From JAUIAI01 sp050633665 (GTDB lineage: Bacteria > Pseudomonadota > Gammaproteobacteria > Burkholderiales > Burkholderiaceae_E), in contig JBOEGY010000011.1 of NCBI GenBank assembly GCA_050633665.1, positions 1-64,000 of the forward strand: a DNA stretch of 64,000 nt, read 5' to 3'. Positions 16,174 through 25,277 of the stretch are shown here, piece by piece. The notes below the pieces were generated by a model, which saw only the letters and a list, made by a program, of their open reading frames with translations, ran no database searches and had not been told where the DNA came from. Numbering within the stretch: the first letter of the stretch is position 1; the number at the start of each line of letters is the position of its first letter. Made by a program: the position numbers and the translations under genes.

Positions 16174-18246
16174 ATGAACGAACTTGACCAGAAAATCAAC
16201 ACCCACTTCTCGGGACTCGTTGTCCGCAAGGATCTCGTCAAGACGGTCAAGGGAAACGCCATCGTTCCCTCCTACGTATTGGAATACCTGCTGGGCCAGT
16301 ATTGTGCCACCAGCGATGAGCCGACCATTCAGACCGGTATCCAGACAGTCAAGGAGATCCTTGCCAGGCACTATGTGCATCGGAATGAAGCCGGACTGGT
16401 CCGTTCGAACATCAAGGAAAAGGGTCGCTACAAGGTCATCGACAAGATCAGCGTTGACTTGAATGACAAGAAGGATGTCTATCAGGCGCAGTTTTCCAAC
16501 TTAGGGCTAAAAGAGATTCTGGTTGATTCCGGAACGGTAAAAAAGCACCCGAAACTCCTGGTCGGCGGGGTGTGGTGCATTGCTGATCTGGAATATGAGT
16601 TTATCGAAGACAAAAGCGCGAGCCCCTGGATCTTGTCGACTCTCAAGCCGATCCAGCTCTCTCATTTCGATTTCGACGGCTATGTTGAGGCCCGTAAACA
16701 ATTTACCACCGACGAGTGGATCGACCTGCTGGTGCAAAGCATCGGCTTTAACCCGGAGATGTTCGGCAAACGCAGCAAGCTGACCCAGTTGGTCCGACTG
16801 ATCCCATTTTGCGAACGCAACTACAACCTGATCGAACTTGGTCCCAAGGGGACCGGCAAATCGCATATCTACTCAGAGTTCTCGCCCCACGGGATTCTGA
16901 TCTCCGGCGGCGAGGTTACGGTTCCCAAGCTATTCGTGAACAACTCGTCCGGAAAGATCGGCCTGGTCGGTTATTGGGATTGCGTTGCCTTCGACGAGTT
17001 TGCTGGAAAGCAAAAGCGCGTGGACAAGGCCCTGGTCGACATCATGAAGAACTATATGGCCAACAAGTCCTTCTCGCGAGGCGTCGAGACCCTGGGCGCG
17101 GAGGCCTCCGTGGTGTTCGTGGGCAACACCCAGCACACCGTGCCTTACATGCTCAAGCACTCTGACCTGTTTTGCGAGCTGCCCGACAAGTTCTACGACT
17201 CCGCGTTTTTGGACCGCATCCATTTCTACATCCCAGGCTGGGAGGTCGACATTATCCGGGGCGAGATGTTCTCCAGCGGTTACGGTTTTGTGGTGGACTA
17301 CCTGGCCGAGATCCTTCGCTCGCTGCGCAATCACGATTTCTCGGACCGCTACAAGGAGCATTTCTCCCTCTCCTCCGATATCTCGACGCGGGATCGCGAT
17401 GGCATCAACAAGACGTTCTCCGGCTTGATGAAGATCCTTTTCCCCCAGGGCGGGGCAACCAAGGAAGAGGTCGAGGAACTGCTGCGGTTTGCGATTGAGG
17501 GGCGGAAGCGCGTCAAAGATCAGTTGATGCGCATCGACTCCACCTACGGCAACGTCCGCTTTGCCTATCTTGGCACGGATGGCCGAGCCAAGCCTGTCAC
17601 CACGCTCGAAGAGGAGGAATACCCCGGTCACTACCAAAAGACCATCGCCGAGGGTGAAGACGGGGAAATCTTGGAAGCTGCGCAACCGGACTCACCCCAG
17701 GTGCCACCCGAACCTCTGGCTCCGACCGGGCCTGTCCTCAAGGAAAAGCACCTCACATTTCAGGAGAACCAGAAGGGCCTTTCCTTCGATATGCTGCTCG
17801 GCCCTTATCTCAAGGGCGCGACCGCAATCACCGTCACCGATCCGTACATCCGCCTCTTCTACCAGATGCGCAACTTCATGGAATTTTTGGAGACCGTGGT
17901 CAAACAGAAGGCTCCGGATGGGGAGATATCCGTTCATCTGGTGACGACAGAAGACGAGTTCAAAGGCGAACAGCAGAACGACAACTTCGAGAAGATGAAG
18001 GTGTCCGCAAGCAGAGTTGGCGTAAACTTCACCTGGGAATTTGACGGCACCGGCACGATCCACGCACGCCATATTGTGACCGACCACGGCTGGAAAATCT
18101 TGTTGGATCGTGGCCTCGACATCTTCCAGCACTACGAAATGAATGATGCCTTCACCTTCGCCAATCGACTGCAGCAATACCGCCCATGCAAAGCATTCGA
18201 GTTGACCTTCATTAAACACACATCGAATGGAGCTGAGGGGGAATAA
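16174..18246 (+). CDS. brxL: BREX Lon-like AAA+ protein BrxL
   Basis: A 690-residue protein. The AAA+ Walker A GPKGTGKSH is near residue 223 and the Walker B-like WDCVAFDEF near 269. The C-terminal Lon-protease-like domain begins near 525 (SFDMLLGPYLKGATAITVTDPYIR), after a Pro/Glu-rich linker. BrxL forms DNA-binding ring assemblies and is needed for phage exclusion in type 1 BREX. It is the last gene of the operon. The spacer of 14 bases after pglZ contains GGAAGGGTGA as ribosome site. Downstream, only 21 bases separate its stop from the istB remnant, so the operon sits at the very edge of the island. Confidence 0.92.
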   Translation: MNELDQKINTHFSGLVVRKDLVKTVKGNAIVPSYVLEYLLGQYCATSDEPTIQTGIQTVKEILARHYVHRNEAGLVRSNIKEKGRYKVIDKISVDLNDKKDVYQAQFSNLGLKEILVDSGTVKKHPKLLVGGVWCIADLEYEFIEDKSASPWILSTLKPIQLSHFDFDGYVEARKQFTTDEWIDLLVQSIGFNPEMFGKRSKLTQLVRLIPFCERNYNLIELGPKGTGKSHIYSEFSPHGILISGGEVTVPKLFVNNSSGKIGLVGYWDCVAFDEFAGKQKRVDKALVDIMKNYMANKSFSRGVETLGAEASVVFVGNTQHTVPYMLKHSDLFCELPDKFYDSAFLDRIHFYIPGWEVDIIRGEMFSSGYGFVVDYLAEILRSLRNHDFSDRYKEHFSLSSDISTRDRDGINKTFSGLMKILFPQGGATKEEVEELLRFAIEGRKRVKDQLMRIDSTYGNVRFAYLGTDGRAKPVTTLEEEEYPGHYQKTIAEGEDGEILEAAQPDSPQVPPEPLAPTGPVLKEKHLTFQENQKGLSFDMLLGPYLKGATAITVTDPYIRLFYQMRNFMEFLETVVKQKAPDGEISVHLVTTEDEFKGEQQNDNFEKMKVSASRVGVNFTWEFDGTGTIHARHIVTDHGWKILLDRGLDIFQHYEMNDAFTFANRLQQYRPCKAFELTFIKHTSNGAEGE

Positions 18247-18267
18247 CATGAGCGGGCTCGGCATGAT

Positions 18268-18399
18268 CCATTCAAGCAAGTCAAAATTGCTGGTAACGAT
18301 GGTGGCAGCCGTTTCGTACCGCTCTGCGATCAGATCGTGCAAATCTTTGCCCGCTGGTGGAAGCAGCCGCTTCAAGCCGAAATCATCAACGATGAGCAA
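18268..18399 (-). pseudogene. istB remnant (IS21-family helper ATPase), truncated at both ends
   Basis: On the minus strand, 44 residues match the second half of IstB: LLIVDDFGLK (Walker B region), then DLHDLIAERYE, TIVTSN and EW. Homology starts exactly at 18399, where the 203-bp direct repeat begins, and ends at 18268. No istA, no Walker A half and no IS21 ends are visible, so this is a 132-bp scar of an IS21-family element. Confidence 0.75.
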
Positions 18400-18601
18400 T
18401 GTCATCACCAACACCGGCGCCGTTTCTCTCTATTCATTCGCCCACTGCACTTTCAGACTGTCTCTTGGCGGGGAAGTCTCGAGGATTTTCGATATTTCAT
18501 CCAGGGGCAGGCGATGCGAAACAACCCGGCCCACCTCGGAACCAAGGCCGGCAATAACTTTCAGCGACTTTGGAATGTTGTGGTTTAGCGAATGCGTACC
18601 G
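18399..18601 (-). repeat. right copy of 203-bp direct repeat
   Basis: This copy includes the true 3' end of the intact dehydrogenase gene (18430-18601) plus 31 bases downstream. Compared with 1462-1664 there is one difference in 203 bases. It forms the right boundary of the 16.7-kb block containing the decayed genes and the BREX operon. Confidence 0.95.
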
Positions 18602-19425
18602 GCCAGGGTCAACTGACGGCGAAAAAGCTCAAACGGGGAGAGCTCAATTTTTGCGTCGGACGGGCACACGCCGAAGTACAGTCCTTTGCCGCCGTTGGCG
18701 ATGTAGTCTGTAATGCCGGCGGCCACAGATGGGACGCCGGTTGCATCCACGACCAGGTCGGCTCTGTGGTGCCATTTTTGCAGGTCGTCAGACTGGCTGG
18801 CCACCGGCTCGAATCCAAAGCTGGCGGCGAGTTCAAGCCGCTCTTCTGAGAGCTCGCAGAACGCCACGTTTTTCAAGCCGGCTGATTTCAGCGCCAGCCC
18901 CATCATCAGGCCCATTGGTCCGGCACCGAAGACCAGGGCTTCTTCCATCCAGGGGGCGTGCACTGCATCGACCCCGTTCAGGACGCAGCCCATGGGCTCG
19001 GCCAGTGCCGCTTGTTGGAAGCTCATGTCGCCAACCGGGTGGACGTTGCTGGCGTTGACGAGACTGAACTCGGCGACGCCGCCATGGGTTGTCACGCCGT
19101 AAGCCCCCAGGTTTTCACAGAGATGCGCCCAGCCTCGTTGGCAGGCACGGCAAGTCCCGCATTCGAAATTGGGGTCAACCACGACCCGGTCGCCGGTTTT
19201 GAGGTTGCTCACTTCGGGTCCGACGTCAACCACCACGCCGGCATATTCATGGCCGGGCACCACCGGAAAAGCGCCGGTCCCGTAGTTGTCTTTCAAGACT
19301 TCGTAGTCGGTATGGCAAATCCCGTTTGCTTTGACGGAAATGACGACCTGACCAGAGGCCGGTTTCGGATCGGGCAGATCAGTGAATCGAACTTCGTTCT
19401 TGCCGGTGAAAACGACTGCTTTCAT
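18430..19425 (-). CDS. zinc-dependent medium-chain alcohol/polyol dehydrogenase
   Basis: A 331-residue protein. Catalytic zinc ligands C37, H59 and E60 lie in GICHTDY and VPGHEYAG. Four structural-zinc cysteines occur in FECGTCRACQRGWAHLCEN. The Rossmann motif is VFGAGPMGLMMG. It oxidises a secondary alcohol or polyol with NAD(P). It is the last gene of the polyol operon, 6 bases after the mannitol-dehydrogenase-family gene. A PF00107-family enzyme oxidises D-altritol to D-tagatose in the Agrobacterium pathway, and the partner families of that pathway are all here, so a tagatose-forming polyol is the best substrate guess. Its 3' 172 bases are duplicated at 1493-1664. Confidence 0.88.
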   Translation of the reverse strand: MKAVVFTGKNEVRFTDLPDPKPASGQVVISVKANGICHTDYEVLKDNYGTGAFPVVPGHEYAGVVVDVGPEVSNLKTGDRVVVDPNFECGTCRACQRGWAHLCENLGAYGVTTHGGVAEFSLVNASNVHPVGDMSFQQAALAEPMGCVLNGVDAVHAPWMEEALVFGAGPMGLMMGLALKSAGLKNVAFCELSEERLELAASFGFEPVASQSDDLQKWHHRADLVVDATGVPSVAAGITDYIANGGKGLYFGVCPSDAKIELSPFELFRRQLTLAGTHSLNHNIPKSLKVIAGLGSEVGRVVSHRLPLDEISKILETSPPRDSLKVQWANE

Positions 19426-19431
19426 ACGGAT

Positions 19432-20913
19432 CTAGCCTTGCAGATAGGATTTGAGTGCGCCCTCGACGCCGTCTGAGCAGACGACTGAATACCAGTGCCG
19501 GAAACGATCCTGAAAAGTTTGATCGTCTGCCAGTTCGCCGTAGAGGTCTCTTTGTTCCAGCCAGGCCTGCGGGGTTGATCTGGCAGCTTTTGCGGCGCCG
19601 GTCAGTTGGTTCCAGATTGGGTCGTTGGCTTCAATGATTGAGCCGTCTTCACGGATTCCGCTGCACATCCGCGCCCAGAGGGCCTGCGACAGAACAAGTC
19701 CGTCCATTGGCTGGTTCTTGTTTAGGGCATCCCGCATGGTCGGGAGGATGAATCCGGTTTGCCGGGAAGAGCCATCAAAGGCAACCCGCCGCACGGTGTC
19801 GATTATTTCGGGGTTTGAGAAGCGACGGTCGATCAGATCGACATATGCGTCCGGGGTCATGCCGGGGACTGCCTCGGTTTGAGGGGCTATTTCGGTCGCG
19901 GCCACTTTGCGAAAATAGTCGCCAATCAAGGGGTGGCTCATACAGTCGGAAATCAGATTGATCGCTAAGATCTCGCCGGCAACCGCGATCAGTTGATGGC
20001 CCCCGTTCAGGATACGAATCTTCATGGCTTCATAGCCATGAACATCGTCTGTAAACGTGGCGCCTACTTTGTCCCAGTCAGGACGGCCCGCGCAAAATTT
20101 GTCTTCAATGACCCATTGGCGAAAGTTTTCATGGGTCACCGGGGCGGCGTCTTCTATGGCGAAGCTCTTGACCAGTTGCAGCTCTTTCGGGCCGGTGGCC
20201 GGTACGATGCAATCGACCATCGCATTCGGGAAAGTACAGTGTTGATCAATCCAGTCAGCAAGGGTCGGATCAGACAGGCGCGCCAAGGAAACAAGAGTCT
20301 GGCGCAGGATCTTGCCATTGCCCTGCAAATTGTCGCAGCTCTGACAGGTAAACGGCCCGGCACCTTTTGAGCGCCTGATGGCAAGCGCGGCAATCATGGC
20401 GCCGAATGCCGTGCGAGGGCGCTCAGGCTGGCTGGCATCATGCTGCATGTCGGGATGGCCGGCGTCAAACGACTTGTCGACAGGGTTCAGGTAATACCCG
20501 CCTTCAGTGACGGTCAGAGAGACAATGCGAATGAGTGGGTCCGCCATCTGGGCGATAAGAGCGGCGTTGTCTTGTCCAACAGGAACGAAGCCGATCATCG
20601 ATCCGGTCACTTCGGCAGACCGTCCGGCAGGGTCGAGTTCTATCAGGGTGGTCAGGTAATCCTGCGCGGCCAGGCGTTGCCGTTGGGCTTCATCATTGGC
20701 ACGAACGCCAGCGCCGATGATGGCCCAGTCGTGCGCCTCTCCTTGTTGCATCAGCCGGTGCAGATACCATGCCTGGTGAGCACGATGAAAATTGCCAAGG
20801 CCAATATGGACGATGCCGGGCGTCAGGGCGGTGCGATCATAGGTCGGAACGGTAACGTTGGCAGTCAGTTCCTTGAGATTGGCATTCGAGAGTTTTTTCA
20901 ACGGGTTTTGCAT
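19432..20913 (-). CDS. mannitol-dehydrogenase-family polyol dehydrogenase
   Basis: A 493-residue long-chain polyol dehydrogenase. The N-terminal Rossmann region carries GIVHIGLGNFHRAHQAWYL. The catalytic signature KIRILNGGHQ (Lys-x5-Asn-x2-His) is in the second domain. Members are NAD-dependent mannitol 2-, arabitol 4- or fructuronate-type dehydrogenases, and the exact polyol cannot be told from motifs. It lies 27 bases downstream of the ABC ATPase gene and 6 upstream of the Zn-dehydrogenase, so two different polyol dehydrogenases share one transporter. This implies either two substrates or oxidation at two positions. Confidence 0.87.
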   Translation of the reverse strand: MQNPLKKLSNANLKELTANVTVPTYDRTALTPGIVHIGLGNFHRAHQAWYLHRLMQQGEAHDWAIIGAGVRANDEAQRQRLAAQDYLTTLIELDPAGRSAEVTGSMIGFVPVGQDNAALIAQMADPLIRIVSLTVTEGGYYLNPVDKSFDAGHPDMQHDASQPERPRTAFGAMIAALAIRRSKGAGPFTCQSCDNLQGNGKILRQTLVSLARLSDPTLADWIDQHCTFPNAMVDCIVPATGPKELQLVKSFAIEDAAPVTHENFRQWVIEDKFCAGRPDWDKVGATFTDDVHGYEAMKIRILNGGHQLIAVAGEILAINLISDCMSHPLIGDYFRKVAATEIAPQTEAVPGMTPDAYVDLIDRRFSNPEIIDTVRRVAFDGSSRQTGFILPTMRDALNKNQPMDGLVLSQALWARMCSGIREDGSIIEANDPIWNQLTGAAKAARSTPQAWLEQRDLYGELADDQTFQDRFRHWYSVVCSDGVEGALKSYLQG

Positions 20914-20940
20914 GGGGAGTCGTCTTCAGGTCTGACGGTC

Positions 20941-21951
20941 TCATTTGATACGTAGTCCGGCATCGTCGAACCGATGGATTTGATCGGCTTGTGGCGTGAG
21001 ATAGACCGTGTCACCGTGCTTCACGGCAACATCGCCACTGGCTCTGACGGTCATTGGGTCGCAACCCTCAATCCCGTGAATGTGGATGAACGTATCCGAG
21101 CCCAGATGTTCGGCAACCCCAACCGTTCCCTGCCAGGCGCCGCTGGCGGATTCGGTTGAGACGTCAATGTGTTCCGGACGAATGCCAATCGTCTTGGCAT
21201 CGAGTTTGCGGGCTTCAGTGCCTTCGATCAGGTTTATTTTGGGAGAGCCGATGAAACCGGCAACAAAGACGTTGCGTGGCTCACGGTAAAGCTCCAGTGG
21301 ACTGCCCACTTGCTCGATAACACCCGCATGCAGCACGACGATCTTATCGGCCATTGTCATGGCTTCTACCTGATCATGGGTGACATAGATCATGGTGGTC
21401 TGCAAACGCTTGTGCATTTCGCTGATTTCCAGCCGCATTCCCACGCGCAAAGCCGCATCGAGATTGGAAAGCGGCTCATCGAAAAGAAACGCTTTGGGTT
21501 CGCGCACAATGGCGCGACCAATCGCAACACGCTGGCGCTGACCACCGGACAGTTGTCCGGGCTTGCGGTCGAGATAGTCGGTCAGGTTAAGGGCTTTTGC
21601 GGCCGCTTCAATCCGTCTTTCCCGTTCATCGGCAGGCATCTTTGCCATCTTCATGGGGAAGTCGATGTTCTTGCGCACGGTCATGTGCGGATACAGCGCA
21701 TAAGACTGGAACACCATTGCCAGGCCACGCTTGGCCGGTGGCAGGTCGGTGGCGTCCTGGCCATCAATTTCAATTGCGCCCTCCGAGGTGTCTTCGAGGC
21801 CTGCAATCAGCCGTAACAGGGTCGATTTGCCGCAGCCTGACGGCCCGACGAAAACAACAAACTCGCCGTCTTTTATTTCCAGGTCCAGCGGCGGTATGAC
21901 CAGTGTTTCGCCAAATTTCTTGGTGACCTTGTTGAGCGTAATCTGACCCAT
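20941..21951 (-). CDS. ABC sugar importer ATP-binding protein (MalK/UgpC type)
   Basis: A 336-residue ATPase. Walker A is GPSGCGKST, the signature LSGGQRQRVAIGRA, Walker B FLFDEPLSNLD, and the switch His is in VTHDQVEAMT. A C-terminal MOP/TOBE-like regulatory domain (about 235-336) is typical of CUT1 sugar importers. It powers uptake by the two permeases encoded just upstream (11-base gap). The ribosome site AAGGAA precedes ATG 21951. It closely resembles SmoK/MtlK-type ATPases of sorbitol/mannitol importers. Confidence 0.92.
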   Translation of the reverse strand: MGQITLNKVTKKFGETLVIPPLDLEIKDGEFVVFVGPSGCGKSTLLRLIAGLEDTSEGAIEIDGQDATDLPPAKRGLAMVFQSYALYPHMTVRKNIDFPMKMAKMPADERERRIEAAAKALNLTDYLDRKPGQLSGGQRQRVAIGRAIVREPKAFLFDEPLSNLDAALRVGMRLEISEMHKRLQTTMIYVTHDQVEAMTMADKIVVLHAGVIEQVGSPLELYREPRNVFVAGFIGSPKINLIEGTEARKLDAKTIGIRPEHIDVSTESASGAWQGTVGVAEHLGSDTFIHIHGIEGCDPMTVRASGDVAVKHGDTVYLTPQADQIHRFDDAGLRIK

Positions 21952-21962
21952 TGTATTTTTCC

Positions 21963-22796
21963 TTACTTGACGGCGCCGAAGGTCAAACCCCGGACAAGTT
22001 GTTTCTGACTAAACCAACCCATGATCAGGATCGGAGCGATCGCCATGATTGAGGCCGCACTAAGCTTGGCATAGAACAAGCCTTCAGGGCTCGAATAGCT
22101 GGCGATAAACGCCGTCAGCGGTGCGGCGGTTGATGCCGTCAGGTTCAGCGTCCAGAACGCTTCGTTCCAGGCCAGAATAATGTTCAGCAGAACCGTGGAG
22201 GCCATCCCCGGAATGGCGATAGGGGTCAGGACATAAATGACTTCTTCACGTAGCGAGGCACCGTCCATCCGGGCGGCTTCGAGAATCTCGTTGGGGATTT
22301 CCCTGAAGTAGGTATAGAGCATCCAGACGATGATCGGTAGGTTGATCAGGGTCAGCACGAAGACCAGGCCAATACGGCTGTCGAGTAACCCGAAATCGCG
22401 GAAGATCAGATAGATCGGAATCAAGACGCCGACAGGTGGCAGCATTTTGGTTGACAGCATCCACATCAAGACATTCTTGGTGTTCTTGGCTGGCACAAAT
22501 GCCATAGACCAGGCGGCAGGCACCGCGATGAGTAGCCCCAGAAAGGTTGAGCCAACCGAGATGATCACCGAGTTCAGGAAGTGCTTGAAATAGTCCGAGC
22601 GCGCCTGCACGGCACTGAAACTCTCCGTCGTCCAGCTAGTCCCAAACAAGACCTCCAGCGGCGCCTTGATTGCATCGACTTCCGTCTTGAAAGCAAGAAT
22701 GAGAATCCACGCGATTGGAAAGAACATCAGAAAACCCAATGTTCCACCGATCAGTGTGTTGACGGCCATGGTTTGCGTTGAGACGGCTCGTGCCAT
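21963..22796 (-). CDS. ABC polyol importer permease (MalG-like)
   Basis: A 277-residue inner-membrane protein with about six transmembrane helices. The EAA loop that docks the ATPase is EAARMDGASLREEVIYVLTPIA. The short N-terminus and single EAA motif fit the MalG/SmoG-type CUT1 permease. It lies 22 bases after the first permease gene and 11 before the ATPase gene, all on one transcript. AAGGAAC precedes the ATG. Confidence 0.9.
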   Translation of the reverse strand: MARAVSTQTMAVNTLIGGTLGFLMFFPIAWILILAFKTEVDAIKAPLEVLFGTSWTTESFSAVQARSDYFKHFLNSVIISVGSTFLGLLIAVPAAWSMAFVPAKNTKNVLMWMLSTKMLPPVGVLIPIYLIFRDFGLLDSRIGLVFVLTLINLPIIVWMLYTYFREIPNEILEAARMDGASLREEVIYVLTPIAIPGMASTVLLNIILAWNEAFWTLNLTASTAAPLTAFIASYSSPEGLFYAKLSAASIMAIAPILIMGWFSQKQLVRGLTFGAVK

Positions 22797-22818
22797 GTCA
22801 GTTCCTTAGCTTGTGAGC

Positions 22819-23691
22819 TTAAGCATCGAGGTTCTTGCCAATCATTCGCATCAGGAAGAAGGCGACTATATTGGCCAGGATAATGGCGACTACTCCGCCG
22901 GCACTGCCAATGCCCACATCATATTGAAGCAACGAAGAGACATAGATCAGGTAGGTGAGGTTGGTGGTGGCTGTCCCCGGACCGCCATTAGTCGTGACCA
23001 GAATTTCGGCGAAAATAGACAACAGGAAGATCGTCTGGATCAGAATGACCACGGTGATCGGGCGGGCCATGTGGGGCAGCGTCATGTACCAGAAGCGATT
23101 CATCCAGCTCGCGCCATCCATTTCAGCCGCTTCCATTTGCTCCTGGTCCAGTGACTGCAGAGCGGTCAGCAGGATGAGTGTGGCGAAAGGCAACCACATC
23201 CAGGAAACGATGAAGATGATTGACGCCAACGGTATCTGACCGAAAAAATCGATCGGTTGCATGCCCAGCGCGATGGCAATATGACCAAAAATACCGTTCA
23301 CCGGGTTCATAAACATGTTTTTCCAGACCAGGCCGGAAACAGTCGGCATCACAAAGAACGGCGCGATCATCATGATTCGGATAATGCCCTGACCGAACAT
23401 CGGGCGATCGAGCAACAGCGCAAAACAGATGCCACCGATGGTCGTGATGGCCAGCACACCGCCGACCAGCACGAAAGTGTTGATCATTGCCGCGTTAAAG
23501 CTGGGGTCGGTAAAGAACCAGACGTAGTTCTGAAATCCCGTAAACGGCGTGGCACCCGGCTGCAACAGGTTGTAGCGCAGAAACGAGAAATAAATCGTCA
23601 TCACGAGCGGGACGATCATCCAACCCAGTAACAGCAGCACGGCGGGGGAGATCATCAACCGGGCAGCAGATCTGGAAGCTTTGGTAGCCAT
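22819..23691 (-). CDS. ABC polyol importer permease (MalF-like)
   Basis: A 290-residue membrane protein with about six helices. The EAA loop is EAAEMDGASWMNRFWYMTLP and a hydrophobic first helix lies near residues 13-35. It forms the channel with the MalG-like partner. Its ribosome site is GGGAGGG upstream of ATG 23691. A 139-base gap with a hairpin separates it from the binding-protein gene, a common arrangement that lets the binding protein be made in excess. Confidence 0.9.
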   Translation of the reverse strand: MATKASRSAARLMISPAVLLLLGWMIVPLVMTIYFSFLRYNLLQPGATPFTGFQNYVWFFTDPSFNAAMINTFVLVGGVLAITTIGGICFALLLDRPMFGQGIIRIMMIAPFFVMPTVSGLVWKNMFMNPVNGIFGHIAIALGMQPIDFFGQIPLASIIFIVSWMWLPFATLILLTALQSLDQEQMEAAEMDGASWMNRFWYMTLPHMARPITVVILIQTIFLLSIFAEILVTTNGGPGTATTNLTYLIYVSSLLQYDVGIGSAGGVVAIILANIVAFFLMRMIGKNLDA

Positions 23692-23787
23692 TCTGTTTAC
23701 CCTCCCTGCGAGTTATGGGGCAACGCTTAGGAAAAGACCTTGAGCAGATCTTTGCCAAAACGCTGAAAAGACTGGAAAACAAACCGA

Positions 23788-23819
23788 AAGTGAGCCAGAG
23801 CCTGAGGCCCGGCTCACTT
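23788..23819 (-). terminator. hairpin between binding-protein and permease genes
   Basis: AAGTGAGCC and GGCTCACTT form a perfect 9-bp stem around a 14-base loop, followed on the minus strand by a broken T-rich stretch. It sits 12 bases past the binding-protein stop. It is best read as a partial terminator or mRNA-stabilising hairpin that raises the ratio of binding protein to permease. Confidence 0.65.
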
Positions 23820-23830
23820 AATAGGGTTGA

Positions 23831-25144
23831 TTACTTGATATAGCCGGCTTTTGTCATTTCGCGGGTCGCGAACTTCTGGCTGTTTGACAACGCGACTTCA
23901 ACGGTTTGCTGACCAGCCAAAGCGGCAGCAACCTGCTGGCCAACATAGTTTCCAATACCCTGAAACTCAGGGATCGCGACGAACTGAATGCCGGTGTAGG
24001 GCACTTCGTCGCGGGTTGGGTCAGCAGGATCGACCGACAGCAGCGCTTCCTTGGTGACCTGGGCAAAAGGTGCGGCCTCAATATACTTGGGATTGTCGTA
24101 CAGAGAAGCACGCGTGCCACCCGGTACAGAGACCCAGCCTTTGGTCTCGCCAACGAGCGTCAGATACTCTTTGGAAGTACCCCATTTCAAGAAGGCTTTC
24201 GCGGTTTCTACCTTCTTGGAGCTCTTGGGAATTGCAAGTGCCCAGGACCAGAACCAGCCGGTGCCTTTGTCGGTGACTTCCTTGGGTGCTTGGAAGAAGT
24301 CAGTGACGCCGGCAACTTTAGAGCCATCCGGGTTGTACACGTCGCCAGCCGCCGAGGTCGCATCGACCCAGGTGGCGCATTTGCCGTCTTTGAACAGGGC
24401 ACGGTTTTCATTGTGACCGTTTGAAGAGGCTCCTGGCGGGCCGTATTTGGTCATCAGGTCAACATAATAGGTAACAGCGGCCTTCCACTCCGGGCTATCC
24501 AGTTGCGGTTTCCAATCTGTGTCGAACCAGCGTGCGCCGAATGCGTTAGCCACGGTGCCCACAAACGCCATGTTTTCGCCCCAGCCGGCTTTGCCACGCT
24601 GGCAGGTACCGTAAACGCCGTTGTCCGGGTCGTGCAGCTTTGCGGCCATTTCGGCAAACGCGGTATAGGTGATCTGCTCGGTCGGCTTCTCGATGCCGGC
24701 CTTCTTGAACAGGTCGGTACGGTAGTAGGTGAAAGAGGTTTCGGCATAAAGCGGCACGGCATATTGCACTTTCTTGGCCGACAGACCGTTTCTAACCAGC
24801 GGGAAGACGTCTTCATAGTCGTAGTCAGCGCCAAGATCATTCAGAGGCGTTAACCAGCCATTGGCTCCCCAGATTGGAGTTTCATACGCGCCGATGAACA
24901 TGACATCGAACGAACCACCGCCAGTGGCGATATCTGTAGTTGTCCGCTGGCGAAGGACGTTCTCTTCCAGCACAACCCAGTTGATTTTGTTGCCGGTGGC
25001 TTTTTCCCATTGAGGGGCAAGTGCCTGCATGGTGATCATGTCGGCGTTGTTCACCGTGACCACGGTAATTTCTTCGGCCAGCGCTGCGGTCGAGGTGACC
25101 GCGGCAAGCACAGAAGCTGAAAGTAGTGCGGATTTTAGTTTCAT
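23831..25144 (-). CDS. extracellular polyol-binding protein of ABC importer
   Basis: A 437-residue periplasmic binding protein. A signal peptide is clear (MKLKSALLSASVLAAVTSTAALA, cleaved before EEITVVT). The rest has the two-lobed family 1 solute-binding layout of maltose/mannitol-type proteins. It delivers a sugar alcohol to the two permeases downstream. Its AGAGGAG ribosome site is well placed for ATG 25144. The upstream region holds a predicted LacI-family operator (25215-25230). The ligand is not readable, but the operon enzymes point to a hexitol such as altritol, galactitol or mannitol. Confidence 0.9.
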   Translation of the reverse strand: MKLKSALLSASVLAAVTSTAALAEEITVVTVNNADMITMQALAPQWEKATGNKINWVVLEENVLRQRTTTDIATGGGSFDVMFIGAYETPIWGANGWLTPLNDLGADYDYEDVFPLVRNGLSAKKVQYAVPLYAETSFTYYRTDLFKKAGIEKPTEQITYTAFAEMAAKLHDPDNGVYGTCQRGKAGWGENMAFVGTVANAFGARWFDTDWKPQLDSPEWKAAVTYYVDLMTKYGPPGASSNGHNENRALFKDGKCATWVDATSAAGDVYNPDGSKVAGVTDFFQAPKEVTDKGTGWFWSWALAIPKSSKKVETAKAFLKWGTSKEYLTLVGETKGWVSVPGGTRASLYDNPKYIEAAPFAQVTKEALLSVDPADPTRDEVPYTGIQFVAIPEFQGIGNYVGQQVAAALAGQQTVEVALSNSQKFATREMTKAGYIK

Positions 25145-25214
25145 GCTGTTTGCTCCTCTAGATTCTTAGAATGCCCGAAGACTAAACCTATTAAAACGAT
25201 TGCGTCAATTAGAA

Positions 25215-25230
25215 TTTTGACACGTGTAAG
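25215..25230. promoter_or_regulatory. predicted LacI-family operator upstream of the transport operon
   Basis: TTTTGACACGTGTAAG has the symmetric core ACACGTGT. Fourteen of 16 bases match the site at 26405-26420 in front of the divergent kinase gene. It lies about 70 bases upstream of the binding-protein start, a typical place for the operator of the regulator encoded next door. Confidence 0.65.
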
Positions 25231-25277
25231 CGTTGGGTTTCATAACACTGAATGCTGGCCTTATAGGGGGGCGGATC

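Noticed and set aside
1..18601. CRISPR array or prophage near the BREX island
   Set aside because: No regularly spaced short repeats, no integrase and no phage structural genes were seen.
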